From Mytilisepta virgata (taxonomy: Eukaryota > Mollusca > Bivalvia > Mytilida > Mytilidae), in contig CM051514.1 in NCBI GenBank assembly GCA_028015205.1, positions 30,706,150 through 30,770,149 of the forward strand: DNA of 64,000 bases, read 5' to 3'. Position numbers and translations under genes: made by a program. The notes beneath the pieces were generated by a model, which worked only from the letters and a program-made list of their open reading frames with translations, was not told the origin of the DNA and ran no database searches. Of the stretch, positions 34,868 to 46,579 are shown in pieces (within the stretch, counting starts at the first letter, position 1; every line of letters starts with the position of its first letter).

Positions 34868-36190
34868 ACCCCCGCTTTTGAAAAAAGCGGGGTATATAGT
34901 ATTCGTTGTGTCCGTCCGTCCGTCCGTCCGACCTTTGTATCCGCAACTCCTCCTAAACTACTGAATGGAATTTGATGAAACTTTCAGAGAATCTTCATCC
35001 CATGATGGAATTGTGCACCTCCTATTTTAGAATTTGATCGGACCAACTTTTGGGGTTTCCCATAGAAAAACATGGACTTTGACTTTCAATGTGATAGGGG
35101 GTACCATGATGCCATCCGCAACTCCTCCTAAACCACTGTATGGAATTTGATGAAACTTTCAGAGGATCTTTATTACATGATGCCATAGTGCACCTCCTAT
35201 TTTAGATTTTGATCTGATGAATATTTGGGGTTACCCATACCAAAACATGGACTTTGACATTCATTGTGATAGGGGTACCATGATGCCATCCGCAACTCCT
35301 CCTAAACCACTGAATGGAATTAGATGAAACTTTCAGAGGATATTTATTACATGACGCCATAGTGCACCTCCTATTTTAGATTTTGATCTGATGAATATTT
35401 TGGGTTACCCATACCAAAACATGGACTTTGACATTCATTGTGATAGGGGTACCATGATGCCATCCACAACTCCTCCTAAACCACTGTATGGAATTTGATG
35501 AAACTTTCAGAGGATCTTTATTACATGATGTCATAGTGCACCTCCTATTTTAGATTTTGATCTGATGAATATTTGGGGTTACCCATACCAAAACATGGAC
35601 TTTGACATTCATTGTGATAGGGGTACCATGATGCCATCCGCAACTCCTCCTAAACCACTGAATGGAATTTGATGAAACTTTCAGAGGATCGTTATTACAT
35701 GATGCCATAGTGCACCTCCTATTTTAGATTTTTATCCGATGAATATTTGGGGTTACCCATACCAAAATATGGACTTTGACATTCATTGTGATAGGGGTAC
35801 CATGATGCCATCCGCAACTCCTCTTAAACCACTGAATGGAATTTGATGACACTTTCAGAGGATCTTTATTACATGATGCTGTAGTGCACCTCCTATTTTA
35901 GATTTTGATCTGACCAACATTTGGGGTTTTCCATACCAACACATGGACTTTGCCATTCATTGTGATAGGGGGTACCAGTATGCCATCCGCAACTCCTCCT
36001 AAACCACTAAAGGGAATTCCATGAGACTTTCAGAGAATCTTTATCACATGATGCCAAAGTGCACCTCCTATTTTAGATTTTGATCTGACCAACTTTTTAT
36101 GTTTTCCATAGCAAAACATTGACTTTGCCATTCCTTGTGATAGGGGGTGAGGGGGTATCAATTAGTGAGCTTTGCTCACAGTATTTCTAG
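34868..36190. mobile_element. Repeat element with ~175-bp internal tandem units
   Basis: The left end has a hairpin ccccgc-ttttgaaaaaa-gcgggg (34870-34892). A short ccgtccgtccgt microsatellite follows, then about seven units of ~175 bp, each with ccgcaactcctcctaaacc and gtgcacctcctattttaga. The right end has the hairpin gtgagc-ttt-gctcac (36165-36179), then CTAG at 36187-36190 followed by T. A 3' hairpin before CTAG and a tandem-repeat core resemble non-autonomous Helitron/Helentron (pearl/HINE-like) elements; the class is inference. No Rep/helicase is present. Confidence 0.65.
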
Positions 36191-36331
36191 TTTTGAAACT
36201 GAGCAGCGAACATCCTTAAGTATAACCGATCTCAATTTCCAAATAGCTTAACAGTCATTCTAAATTCAAAACTCAAACTTCAAGTGAAGAATTTTCAGAA
36301 GAGCGTTTATAACGTATTAATATTATAAGTT

Positions 36332-36466
36332 ATCTACGTTCGTATCCGTAGATATGGAGATGTTTACACCCTGAAGTACTCTGGTACACCCTTAGGCGTG
36401 GCCGAAGGGTGTACAAGAGTACAGAAAGGTGTTTAAATCTTCATATAGGCGGATACGAACGTAGAT
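36332..36466. repeat. Inverted repeat, ~135 bp
   Basis: Outer arms atctacgttcgtatccg (36332-36348) and cggatacgaacgtagat (36450-36466) are perfect. The centre adds further pairing (gtacaccctt / aagggtgtac). It could be a small MITE or hairpin. No gene. Confidence 0.7.
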
Positions 36467-37430
36467 GGCGATTTTATCCCGGTCTCAGCCCTAATCTCGA
36501 TTTTCTGAAAAAAATTCAGACACAACGTAGAACGTTAAAGCAACACCCAGAGATCAAAATTACAAACATACAATTTACAACACAACATTATAACAAAAAT
36601 GACATATACAGGAAAAAACTAATGTGAAATATGTCAATTTGGCGTACTTTTTACCAGGTGTAGGGTACTACCTTCGGTAGAATCCTACAGGTATCCGAAT
36701 ATAAGACGTTTTCGTTGTCATATCAAAGGAAATCGTCGAAATCATATTTGCCGCTCAACGTCATAATAATAATATGTTCCTTGGGGTAATGGTTAGAAAC
36801 GTCTGGGAATATGTGTTTTGTATCGACGCGTCATTGACCAATACAGTTTGTATATTTACAGGGAAAAAAATTCAATATTTACGAACATATTACTCAATCA
36901 TTTAATTCAAACAAAGATTTTTGGATCTGTAATAACTTCCCCTTATTCCAGAAGATTAACATAAAAGCGCCGGTTGAAATCGAATTAACCGTAAAAAGTT
37001 CAGTAGGGGATTCAGAGAACCAGTTGGTTTTTTTTTTTAATGTCATAACACGTACCTATTTAAATTATTACTCTGAATTCCTAAATCAATTTTGTTTGAT
37101 ATATACTATAACACCATGAACACACAAGACTATTTTTTTTTTCATTCAAAATATATTTTTTTCTTAGTGAGAGATGGGTCCGTCTCAACTACGCCCCCCC
37201 CCCCCCCCCCCTCAGAACCGTTAGTAAAGTAGAAAATATATCCAATACAATAAAACAAACTTGTTGACATTATACAGAATATTTCGGGTCAGGTGAGTAT
37301 ATAAACATTAATCAAAATTAATTAAGTTATTTTTTTTGCTTACAAAAAATTAAATTAATATAGAAATATTTAATATCTTTCAATCTGTTACCAAGAAACA
37401 CTAATGATTTTTGTCTTTATATTAATTTTA
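36467..37430. other. No supported gene; C homopolymer
   Basis: AT-rich sequence with a run of C at about 37195-37211. A short frame at 36409-36627 overlaps the inverted repeat and looks random. Confidence 0.5.
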
Positions 37431-37489
37431 GTTGTTGATGCGAAGCGCGAGGATATTTTTTTGCTGTTCGGTGTACGTATGTACGGATG

Positions 37490-37830
37490 TACGAAAAGTG
37501 TCCGTGGCACAAAATTGACTTTTGTGTTAAATTTTCACTTCTGTTTAACAAAACTCAATTTTGTCTACACAAAAAATGAACAAAAATTGAATTTTGTGAC
37601 AAAAATCTCAGTTTTGTATGCAAATTAGTTCACAGAATCCAAACTAAACTAATTTGCATACAAAATTGACTTTTGTAAAGTCTGCGATATAAAAATGAAT
37701 TTTGTCATGACAAAAGTAACTTTTGTCCACTGAAAGATAATTTGTATGATAAAATTTAAATTTGTACTATGCTACAAATTTTGTTAAACTGAACTCATTT
37801 TTGTTGAGCAAAACACTTTTTGTCCGTAAA
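37490..37830. repeat. Chain of small ACAAAA...TTTTGT hairpins
   Basis: At least six short palindromic units follow each other, for example acaaaattgacttttgt, acaaaactcaattttgt, acaaaattgacttttgt again, and acaaaagtaacttttgt. Stems are about 6 bp with 4-6 base loops. A longer pair, atgcaaattagtt / aactaatttgcat, encloses part of the chain (about 37619-37660). No protein explains it. Confidence 0.65.
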
Positions 37831-38179
37831 AAAATTGAATTTCGAGTACAAAACCACAATAGTCCCATTCGGCGCCCCGTACGTAAAGGTAAAGGTAAGT
37901 TTTATTAGAGGTAACCGGTGAGATCACGAACCGACGAATAATGACGACCGAACGTATTGGGAGCAGTGATGTTCATATTGGGTAAAGCTCATTAAAATCG
38001 AATAATCGACTAAAATACCCTTGACACCTCACAAAGGTTCCTTTATTAGAAACCAATGATAAAATACGAGCTTTCAATTATAAGGATGGATATATATTTA
38101 TTAACTATTATTAACCAACTTACTACAATATGTATAGAAATGCCCATGCTTTATAAATAGAAAATTTCGACAACTGGTC

Positions 38180-38290
38180 ATTATGAACGGAGAAATTGCT
38201 ACAGCCAGTCATTACGGAATCTCAGTCATGCATTACGAAATCACACCCGTGCATTACGAAATCACAACCATGCATTATGAACAGATGAAA
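38180..38290. repeat. Short tandem repeat, gtgcattacgaaatcacaac type
   Basis: Four or five degenerate units of about 24 bp around 'catgcattacgaaatcac'. No gene. Confidence 0.5.
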
Positions 38291-38501
38291 CGGGACATCG
38301 ATTAAATCAAAATGTCGTTCATTTCTTTAAATAAGTGACAACTTTTTAAAAATTTATGAGGGTTGACAATCAAATTGAAAGTTGTGTTTAATCAAAGTAC
38401 ATATGTTTTTTTTTTTCATAATGGCCCTGATACATATATCCTTAATATTAATTAAGGACTCTGACTGCTCTTGAATGAAGTTGTTTAATAAAAGTATCAA
38501 T

Positions 38502-38642
38502 ATATGGACTTTTTCATATTGGCCCTGTAACATGCCCTTGGTATTAATAATGGCCTCGGCGTTGCCTTGGGCCATTACAACCATCCTTGGCCATTATTAA
38601 TACCAAGGGCATGTTACAGGGCCAATATAAAAAAGTCCATAC
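38502..38642. repeat. Palindromic element, ~141 bp
   Basis: Arms of about 50 bp, beginning tggactttttcatattggcc and ending ggccaatataaaaaagtcca, pair almost perfectly around a ~37-base loop. The arms contain cttggtattaataatggc. MITE-like hairpin next to the DIRS1-type element. Confidence 0.75.
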
Positions 38643-38764
38643 ATTAATACTATAGTTGTGTAAAATATGTTATAAATTGGCTATGCAATACTAAATGTCA
38701 AGAACTAATAACAAACAAAAATTATACATTTTTAAAGTAAAATGAGATTTTATAAAATAAATAC

Positions 38765-38901
38765 TTACCATCATAAATTCTGAGTATACCATTTGCGCAT
38801 GTCAGCAACAGCCGGAATCCCCAAAACTAAAAATAGCTATTATATGGTATTACCCAAGCACCTGTGTAAACCCCAAACCTCTATACATCCATTATATTTC
38901 C
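38765..38901 (-). repeat. DIRS1 inverted terminal repeat, downstream copy
   Basis: Pairs with 44101-44237. Landmarks are ttgcgcatgtcagcaacagc, aaaactaaaaatagctatta and ctctatacatccattatatt. It lies at the 3' side of the element, after the ICR. Confidence 0.92.
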
Positions 38902-38959
38902 CAAAAAGGCAACCATGTAGGAAAAAAGGGGATGAAGGGGAGGCTGGGAGGGACCTTTA

Positions 38960-39056
38960 ATTTATGATGGTAAGTATTTATTTTATAAAATCTCATTTTA
39001 CTTTAAAAATGTATAATTTTATCGTAATAAATACGTTACCATCATAAATTCTGAGT
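38960..39056 (-). repeat. DIRS1 internal complementary region
   Basis: Bases 38960-39020 are the reverse complement of 38719-38779. Bases 39017-39056 are the reverse complement of 44216-44256. The two ends are therefore fused here, which is the template joint for circular DIRS1 intermediates. Confidence 0.9.
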
Positions 39057-39065
39057 AAAATGAAT

Positions 39066-40230
39066 CTAACGCAAAGCTGAATCCCCTGACCCCGAAGATG
39101 CAGGTGGAAAATTAATTCTTTGCGCAGCAACAATTGGTCCCAAGGAAAACAGGCTTTGAGTTTGGGAAGCCATAGATTTCAGATAGTGGGTAATGAAGGA
39201 ATTTTTATTCCTCCAAAAACCTGCAGAAAGTACCTCGTCAATTGAGGCATGATTGAAAAGGGCCCAAGATGTAGAAATAGCTCTAACATCATGAGCCTTG
39301 ACATTAAAACTGTCCAGAAGGGCTTCATCAGAAATCTCATATGCTAGACAGATAGTCCTGCTGATCCAGGAAGAGATAGTTTTGACTGATAATTCCATAA
39401 CCCCTTTTTTAAAAGGGATAAAGAGTCTAGAGTTACGAGATGAGCGTAAACTCAATGTCCTCTGCAAATAAATAGATAAGATTCGAACAGGACAAAGCAA
39501 GCTTGAATCAGAATCTGGAGGTAGATCAGGAATTACAACCGGCTCAGCTCCTCTAAGTGGCAATTGATTCTTTGCTATAAAGACTGGGTCGGTTAATAAG
39601 GTGACTGAGGACTTGTCCCTTGAAAAACGGAGACAAGCTTCTGAAACCGAAAAAGCATGGATCTCGCTTCTTCTTCTACCTGAGGCCAAGGCAAGAAGAA
39701 AACAACACTTGTATGACAGGAACTTGAGATCCACATGGTCAGCCGGCTCAAAAGCTGAGGACTTCAAGGCTGATAGAACTAAACTGAGATTCCACTGAGG
39801 GAATAGAGTTCTCTGTTTGGGCCGTTCAAGACAAAAATTACCAGAAGAGAAAGGTGTTCATTACTCCCAAAATCTTCACCACCAACCAAATGGATGGTGC
39901 GAGAGATAGCAGATCTATATCCCTTATAATAGTTGAGGGAGTCAAACATCGAGAGTCAAACAGGAAAGTAAGGAAATCAGCGAACTCTTGTACAGTGATT
40001 TGGAAAGGATCGATTTCCCTTGGAATACACCAATCACTGAAAATCTTCCATTTAGCGTCATAGACGATATTGGTTGATTGCCTAACAGCTCTGGTGAGCT
40101 GTTTGGCTGTGCCTTCAGAAAATCCTCTCTTTTCGAGGCTATCCCTGAGAGAAGCCAAGCGCAAAGATTCAGTCTTTCCGGATTCTGATGAAGAATCTTT
40201 CCCTTGTGTTGAGAGAGAAGATTTGGTTTT
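39066..40230 (-). pseudogene. DIRS1 tyrosine recombinase
   Basis: The N-terminal SAM-like domain reads STNIVYDAKWKIFSDWC..VQEFADFLTFLF. After a frameshift near 39930-39840 the catalytic domain is clean: Arg in ASGRRRSEI, H-x-x-R in AHDVRA, Trp in FWRNKNS and the nucleophile Tyr in THYLK. This enzyme integrates circular DIRS1 cDNA. Apart from the shift, all catalytic residues are present. The C-terminus ends at 39066, just before the ICR. Confidence 0.88.
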
Positions 40231-41999
40231 ACCGGAAGTACCAGAGGATGGGCACAAGAAAGACGTAGTAGATTTGGGAACCACGCTTGTCTGCACCAAG
40301 CTGGAGCAATAAGTATGATCTGACACTCCTCTGAAGCAATTTTCTGAAGGACGGCAGACAGAAATCTGAAAGGAGGGAAGGCATACGCAAACATTTTCTT
40401 CCAAGATATTGTCATCGCATCTACTGCCCACGCTTTTGGATCTGGTATTGGAGATACAAAGGTAGGCAGTTTGTGATTTAGACTGGTCGCAAACAGATCT
40501 ACTAGAGGAGAACCCCATTGAAGAGTTATTGCCCTGAACACTACTGGGAGAAGTTCCCACTCTGTATTGACAGGAGTTAGACTCCTGGAAAGAGAATCTG
40601 CCAGGATATTGAGTTTGCCTGGAATGTGTCTGACTACCAGTAGGATATGAAGCTGAAAGCAGAGAATCAGAATATCCCTTGCTACGAGGTACAGATCGTG
40701 GGAGTGAGTGCCGCCCTGATTCTGTAAATAAGCAACTATGCTGAGTTGTCCGAGCAAGAGTTACTGGTTTGTCTTTGAGAACAAACTGAAAATGAGACAG
40801 CGCAAGAAGAGCCGCTCTCATTTCTAATAAATTGATATGCTCTTTCCGGAGGTCTGGGGACCAGATTCCAGATACGGATTGACCCTCTAGATAAGCCCCC
40901 CAACCTAGGTTGGAGGCGTCTGTGTAAAGAGTCTGATCGGGAACATGAGAGGACAAAGGAAGGCCTCTCAAAACGTTCTCCCGATTTGTCCACCACAGAA
41001 GATGAAGATAAAGACTTTGAAGCAACGGTATGGGTGCTTCCCAGTCCTGAGACATTGGGACCCAATGAAGCGGAAGAATATGAAGTCCGCCGAGAGGAAC
41101 TACATCTGCTAGAGCATTCAGAAAGCCCAGAAGCTGTGTAAATTGACGGGCCGTTACAGACTGAGAAGACATTAAAAGATAAATTTTCTGGCACAGAGAC
41201 AGAAACTTGTCTTCTGGAGGCAGTACTAAGTCCTGAGAAGTCAGATAATGTTCTCCGAGGAATATAAAGTCCTGAGAGGGAGTTAGTTCCGACTTTTTCC
41301 AGGAGATTAGGAATCCCAGAGATAGAAAAAGTTGAATTACTGTTTCTGTCTGAAGATTCAATTTCTAAAAACAGAACTCCTTGATGAGGGAGTCGTCTAG
41401 ATATGAATGGATCAAAATAGCCTGAGCATGAAGATGGGCGATTGCCGCCTGCATGACTTTGGTAAACACCAAAGGGGCTATAGAAAGACCAAACGGAAGG
41501 GTCTTGAATTGGTACACCCTGTGATCCCAAACAAAACGGAGGTACTTCCTGTAAGAAGGACAGACAGGGATGTGGAAGTAAGCATCCGAGAGGTCCAAGG
41601 ATGTTGTCCACATACCAGGGAGAATAGCAGCTCGGATAGAACGATTTGTCTCCATTTTGAAGTGAGGTACTACTAGATAAGTATTGAGGATGGACAGGTC
41701 TATGACTGGCCTCATTCCGCCGGTCTCCTTTGGTACCAGAAAAAGTCTTGCATAGAAGCCGGGGTTCAGATCTGATTGAGATACCTCCTCTATCGCCGCT
41801 TACTCCAAAAGAGTAGATACTTCCTGTGTGAGAAGTTGAAAACGTTGAGGATCCGAGGTGTGTGAGCGAAACAGAGGAACTGGTGAAAGAGGTGGAACCT
41901 CCTTGAACTGAAGAGTCAATCCCCCTCGAATTATCGACAATACCCAACAATCTTGTAATATTTTCCCATTGTTTTATAAAATGAGTCAATCTCCCCCCT
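40231..41999 (-). pseudogene. DIRS1 pol: RT, RNase H and C-terminal domain
   Basis: Starts with GRLTHFIKQWENIT; a one-base shift follows, then the RT. Motifs are MRPVIDLSILN, SLDLSDAYFHIPV, FKTLPFGLSIAP and the catalytic SYLDDSL. RNase H follows with TLYTDASNLGWGAYL and HINLLEMRAA, a shift near 40760, then RHIPGKLNILADSLSR. The last part (WAVDAMTISWKK..RFLSAVLQKI) is the downstream domain often called methylase-like in DIRS1 elements. In-frame stops lie near 41803 and 41366. Inactive. Confidence 0.88.
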
Positions 42000-42077
42000 A
42001 CTGGAATGAAAGCCAGAGGAACTGAAAATTATTCTATGGAGTTTGGTGTTGTCGATAACGTACGAGGGGGCAACTTC

Positions 42078-43926
42078 CTAGGAGGACTTATTATGCCTCC
42101 TGGGGCCTTTAAAACCTGAAGCGGAATTAGAAGTCCCAAGCTTAGGGGTTGACTTACATGCACCACCACCAGTTTTCCTTCTCTTGTTCCGAGGAAAGGA
42201 GGAATTCCTAGGAGAGAAGTTAGAGACTGATCTCTTACCACTGTTTACCTGTACATTAACCTTAACAGGGGCAGGTGTCTGCCTGATCTGTTCTTGCACC
42301 TCCTGAAGGGAAAGATTAAAGATCTTATCCGATAGTGAAGACCGGAGAAGGGAATCTTTCACACTTACAGAAACATTAGATTTCTCCAAGATTTCTGACC
42401 TCTTAGAAAGAGTGCACTTGGCTAGAGAACCCATGATTAGGAGTTGGGAAGCACCAATAGCCTTGTCTACTTGGAGTAGAAAAAACTTAATCTCTGGAGA
42501 AACAGTAGAATCCTGGCTATTAAGACAGGAACCCACTGCTGCTAAAAAATGTTCTGCTGTTCCAAGTATTTGGGAAGTACTACGCAGAAGATTTTCATTT
42601 TTTGACCAGATCGACTGAGACAGGCGAAGGCCGTCAACTGGCTTGGAATTAATGGCTGCGGAAAGAGATTTCTCAACCTTAGGAACTAACCTTCCAAGAG
42701 AAGAGTTGAAAATATCATAATCCTTCACCCGGACGTGCTCAGAAAAGGAGGCGATTCCAAAACCTGTAATGTTCCCAGACAAAACCTCGGAAGCTGAACC
42801 ACCTATGCCTTCATTAATAATTTGCAGGGCAGTGGAAATGTGATCAGGCTCTGGAAAGCTACTACGAGCTTTACTGTCAGCCTCGAAAACAGAGGAGAGC
42901 CTTTTGGGTTTAGGAGGTGACGCAAAAGGACCTTGTTGACCTCCCTCATGATAGTGAAAACCTTATCTCTAAGGTCCCTCATAGAAGAAGAAGCCTCCTC
43001 ACCTTCGGACTCCTTAGTATGAGAGGGTGGAACTGAGTTCGATTGAGAAACAAGCGAAGCAGTATCTGTAAGGGCGGGATCTGACGGAGCCGGATCTGTA
43101 GGAGAAGGATCTTCCTCATCCTCAGAAAAATTGCTTTCCTGACTACCAGGAGCCACAGACACCCTGTCATCCTCAACCTCTTGTTCACTATCGCTGTCCT
43201 GACCCCTGGCCACGGGACAAGATTGGACAGCTTTACCTTCAAGTACAGAAATCCTTTTAGAAAAGGAAGAAACATCCTTACGAATAGAATTTTGAAATTC
43301 CTCAAGTACACTCTTGAAAGATGCAAGAGATGTACCAGGGACAGAAACCGGCTGGTTGTCCTGGAGCCCAACAGTACAGTTGGGCTGGGAGACAGTTGCC
43401 GGCACTGCTACCGAAGGAGCAGGTATTGCCACAGACGGAAGGTTAGCAGTATGGCCCGAGACCGAGGTTGAAGGACCAAAATATCCACCATATGGCCAAA
43501 AACCAGACATACCTGCACCAGGAAAACCTTTGCCCAAGGTGGTCTAGACCAGGAAAAAGGGTCATTACCTGACATAGGCAGGGGAAAACCACAGTATGAA
43601 CTGGGGGGTCTAGAACCTGGGAGGCCTAAGTTCATAGAACTACCTGGAGCGTAAGAAACTGACCCTGTAGTAGAAACAGGTCTGGATATGGTGTGGGTGA
43701 CAGTAGCCACAGTAGGAACACTTCCATGCCTGATAACAGAAACCGGAGGTGTCTGCTGGAAAGCGGTACCTGCAACCGAAGTAGAAACGTCGGTAAGTGG
43801 GCAGGTAGTAACTTGAAGCGAACCTGAGCTCACCGGTGGCGAAGGGAAAGGTAATGAGCCACCCAGAAACACATCATTGCCTGTGATGGTCTGGAATGGA
43901 CTGTTTATGTCATTGAATGACGACAT
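42078..43926 (-). pseudogene. DIRS1 gag-like ORF
   Basis: Begins at a good ATG at 43926 (MSSFNDINSPFQ). It passes through a Pro/Ser/Thr/Val-rich N-terminus, a PWAK/GFPGAGMSGFWPYGG segment, an acidic region (DSDSEQEVEDDR) and a helical C-terminal part ending in a basic tail (SFPRNKRRKTGGG). Two frameshifts (about 43535 and 42955) break what was one ~610-residue protein. It would form the retrotransposon particle. No zinc knuckle is seen, as is usual for DIRS1 gag. Confidence 0.75.
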
Positions 43927-44100
43927 TTTAATTAGTATTTATCTAAAATTTATTGAATGTAGATAAATATAATGTATCGCTAAATAAATGGGGATATCAA
44001 TAATTAAATAATAATATTACAGTATACACAAAGTTTGTCAAACCATAATCGTTTTCATCTGTGACTGTAAATCCAAAAGCGTGTTACCACGTGCGCAGCC

Positions 44101-44237
44101 GGAAATATAATGGATGTATAGAGGTTTGGGGTTCACGCAGGTGCTTGGGTAATACCATATAATAGCTATTTTTAGTTTTGGGGATTCCGGCTGTTGCTGA
44201 CATGCGCAAATGGTATACTCAGAATTTATGATGGTAA
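44101..44237 (-). repeat. DIRS1 inverted terminal repeat, upstream copy
   Basis: Reverse complement of 38765-38901, differing at a few positions (for example cacgcagg against cacaggtg). On the minus strand it precedes gag. Confidence 0.92.
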
Positions 44238-44256
44238 CGTATTTATTACGATAAAA

Positions 44257-44575
44257 ACTGGATTATAGCCTCAATATGGATATCAGGCCTGAAAAGCAGG
44301 ACCAATACGAGTTTTAGCCTCAATATGGAAATATGAGCCAGAAAAACAGTATTTTTAACTTATATGCCGGAAGTGCCTATGTACGGATTAAAACGAAACA
44401 GTACGTATAAATGTATACCTGTGGTGATCACCTTCTACACTTTTAAGAGTCACGTGGAATGATTGCATGATTTAATCATGGGGACAATCTTTTAAATACC
44501 ACGGTGCATGTGTTTGATAGAAAAACATATAGAAGATATTGAATATATATTTGTTCAAAAATAAACATTTAAAGT
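44257..44575. other. No gene; short direct repeat
   Basis: The motif tagcctcaatatgga occurs twice, near 44268 and 44317. Otherwise nothing recognised. Confidence 0.5.
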
Positions 44576-44579
44576 AGTA

Positions 44580-44885
44580 GGGACCGACCATTTAACTTGA
44601 AGGTTTTTTTAAGCGGCGCGAAAAATTATTTTTTTTCAAATTTAACATTTTTTTTTGTGGTTATTATCCAAGATAAGATTTTTTTCTTCCTTACCTGGCC
44701 AGATTAATTGTTTTCTCAAAATTCAGAATCAAATATATTATTTCCGAAAGAAACATACCCGCCTCCTCTTCATGTTAAATGGTCGGTCTGGGACAAATGA
44801 ATTTTTTTTTTATTATTTGTTGCAAACTTCTTGCAAGGGACTGTAAGGGACTGTCCCTTACAAGAAATTTGCAACAAATAATTAA
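44580..44885. repeat. Nested inverted repeats
   Basis: accgaccatttaac (about 44583) pairs with gttaaatggtcggt (about 44774). A second hairpin, ttatttgttgcaaa..ttgcaaggga / tcccttacaagaaatttgca, spans about 44812-44882. No gene. The stretch 44886-45490 also holds nothing beyond poly-T and poly-C runs. Confidence 0.6.
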
Positions 44886-45496
44886 AAAAAATTATTTAAC
44901 ACCCCACCCCCATTTTTTCCCGTCTTTTTCCTATATATTATTTTATATCGCAGTTATAGCGGATATCGATCATCTATCTTTGAGGAGGGTATAAGGAGGC
45001 AACCATTTGATTCTGAGGGGGCCGGCCTGGCAGATTTGGTGAGTCAAATTATTTATTTTAGAAAAAAAAATTCAACTGCTACACGCAAGATTATTTATCA
45101 TGTTTATTACACATTTATCATTTTACTGTATAATAGAATTTGGAGGCCAAGTTTTTATATATATACAATTTCAATTTAGACTTGTTTATATATGTATGTA
45201 TGTATATAATAAGTACATAATTTATGAAAAATAAGAGAGCCTATCTTTTTATTTTTTTATGATTTCATTATGGCCTGTCCTGCCTTTTTATTTCAGCCCC
45301 CCCCCCCTAACAAATCAAAGGGTCGTTTCCTACTCTAGATGCTGGCCAGAATTTTTTTTTTTTACCAAAATCAATATCCAAATATTTTTTTAAAAAAAAT
45401 ATAAGCCCCCCACCAGAAAATGCTCCGTGACTGACGACGACATACAAAATAAAAAGAATAAAACAGACAGTACGCGTCTGACAGTAAGGATAAAGA

Positions 45497-46579
45497 ATGG
45501 ACCTTCCTGCTCTTTATTGGATTCCGAAACTACATAAGAATCCGTTTAAACAAAGGTACATTGCTGGGTCAGCTAATTGCTCTACAAAATCTCTTTCAAA
45601 GATTTCAACATTCATATTGACATGTATTAAAGAGGGCCTTCAGAATTACTGTGAAACATCATATTCCACCAGTGGATAATTACTTCAATATCAAAAATCA
45701 AAATCTTTGGCTACATGCAACAGCATAAAAACATTCGACTTCCTTACACTCTACACTACCATACCACATTCTCAATTAAAAGATCGCTTAAAGTAACTAG
45801 TTCATCAATGTTTTTTCAAGAAAAATGGGAAACGCAGGTATAAATTTGTTGTTTTAGGTAGAGAAAAGGCTTATTTCGTGAAGAACCACTCTGATTCTGA
45901 CAAAAAGTATTCTGAAGATGAAATTGCAGACATGTTAGATTTTCTCATAGACAACATATTCGTTGAATTTAACGGTCTAATTTTTCAACAAACAATCGGC
46001 ATTCCAATGGGAACCAACTGTGCTCCTCTCCCCGCCGATCTGTTTCTGTACTCATATGAAGCGGACTTCATTCAAGGGTTACTACGTGAAAACAAAAAGA
46101 AACTAGCCCAATCCTTTAATTTCACTTTTCGTTATATAGATGATGTGTTGTCGTTAAATAACGAAAAATTTCAAGACTTTCTACATCTTATCTATCCCAG
46201 TGAGCTTGAAATTAAGGATACTACAGATACACCAAAGTCCGCTTCATATTTGGATTTGTTTCTTGAAATAGACTATGAGGGACGTTTGAAGACAAAACTT
46301 TATGACAAACGTGATGACTTCAACTTTCCTATTGTTAATTTTCCCTTCTTGAGTAGCAATATACCAGCATCGCCTGCATATGGCGTCTACGTTTCTCAGC
46401 TTATCCGATTTTCAAGGGCATGCGTGAGTTACCATGACTTTCGACAAAGAGGATTACTGCTGTCACAAAAGCTTCTTAACCAGGGTTTTATCAAGGAAAA
46501 GTTGATGTCTTCACTTAGGAAATTTTATAGTCGTCATCACGAATTGATTGACCATTACAGTGTTCCAGTATCTACGTAA
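45497..46579 (+). pseudogene. Penelope-like reverse transcriptase
   Basis: LYWIPKLHKNPFKQRYIAGS opens the RT. A shifted frame carries KTFDFLTLYTTIPHSQLKDRL (landmarks TFDFLTLYTTIP). The main block from 45878 has IGIPMGTNCAPLPADLFLY and the catalytic FRYIDDVLSLNN, followed by a thumb domain to 46579. These motifs fit Penelope-like elements. At least two frameshifts and stops lie between 45677 and 45860. No GIY-YIG endonuclease frame is seen downstream. Confidence 0.7.

Larger units (their letters stand above)
38719..44256 (-). mobile_element. DIRS1-type retrotransposon with ITRs and ICR
   Basis: Inverted terminal repeats at 38765-38901 and 44101-44237 each have unique outer extensions (38719-38764; 44238-44256). 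The internal complementary region (38960-39056) matches both outer ends joined head to tail, the hallmark that lets DIRS1-type cDNA circularise. The order on the minus strand is ITR, gag (43926-42078), pol RT/RNase H, tyrosine recombinase (to 39066), ICR, ITR. All ORFs carry frameshifts or stops, so this copy is inactive although the architecture is complete. No target duplication is expected or seen. Confidence 0.92.

Noticed and set aside
40736..41989. 417-codon minus-strand frame overlapping DIRS1 RT
   Set aside because: It is a shadow frame. Only its first dozen codons (HFIKQWENIT) belong to pol, before a frameshift; the rest is Ser-rich out-of-frame translation.
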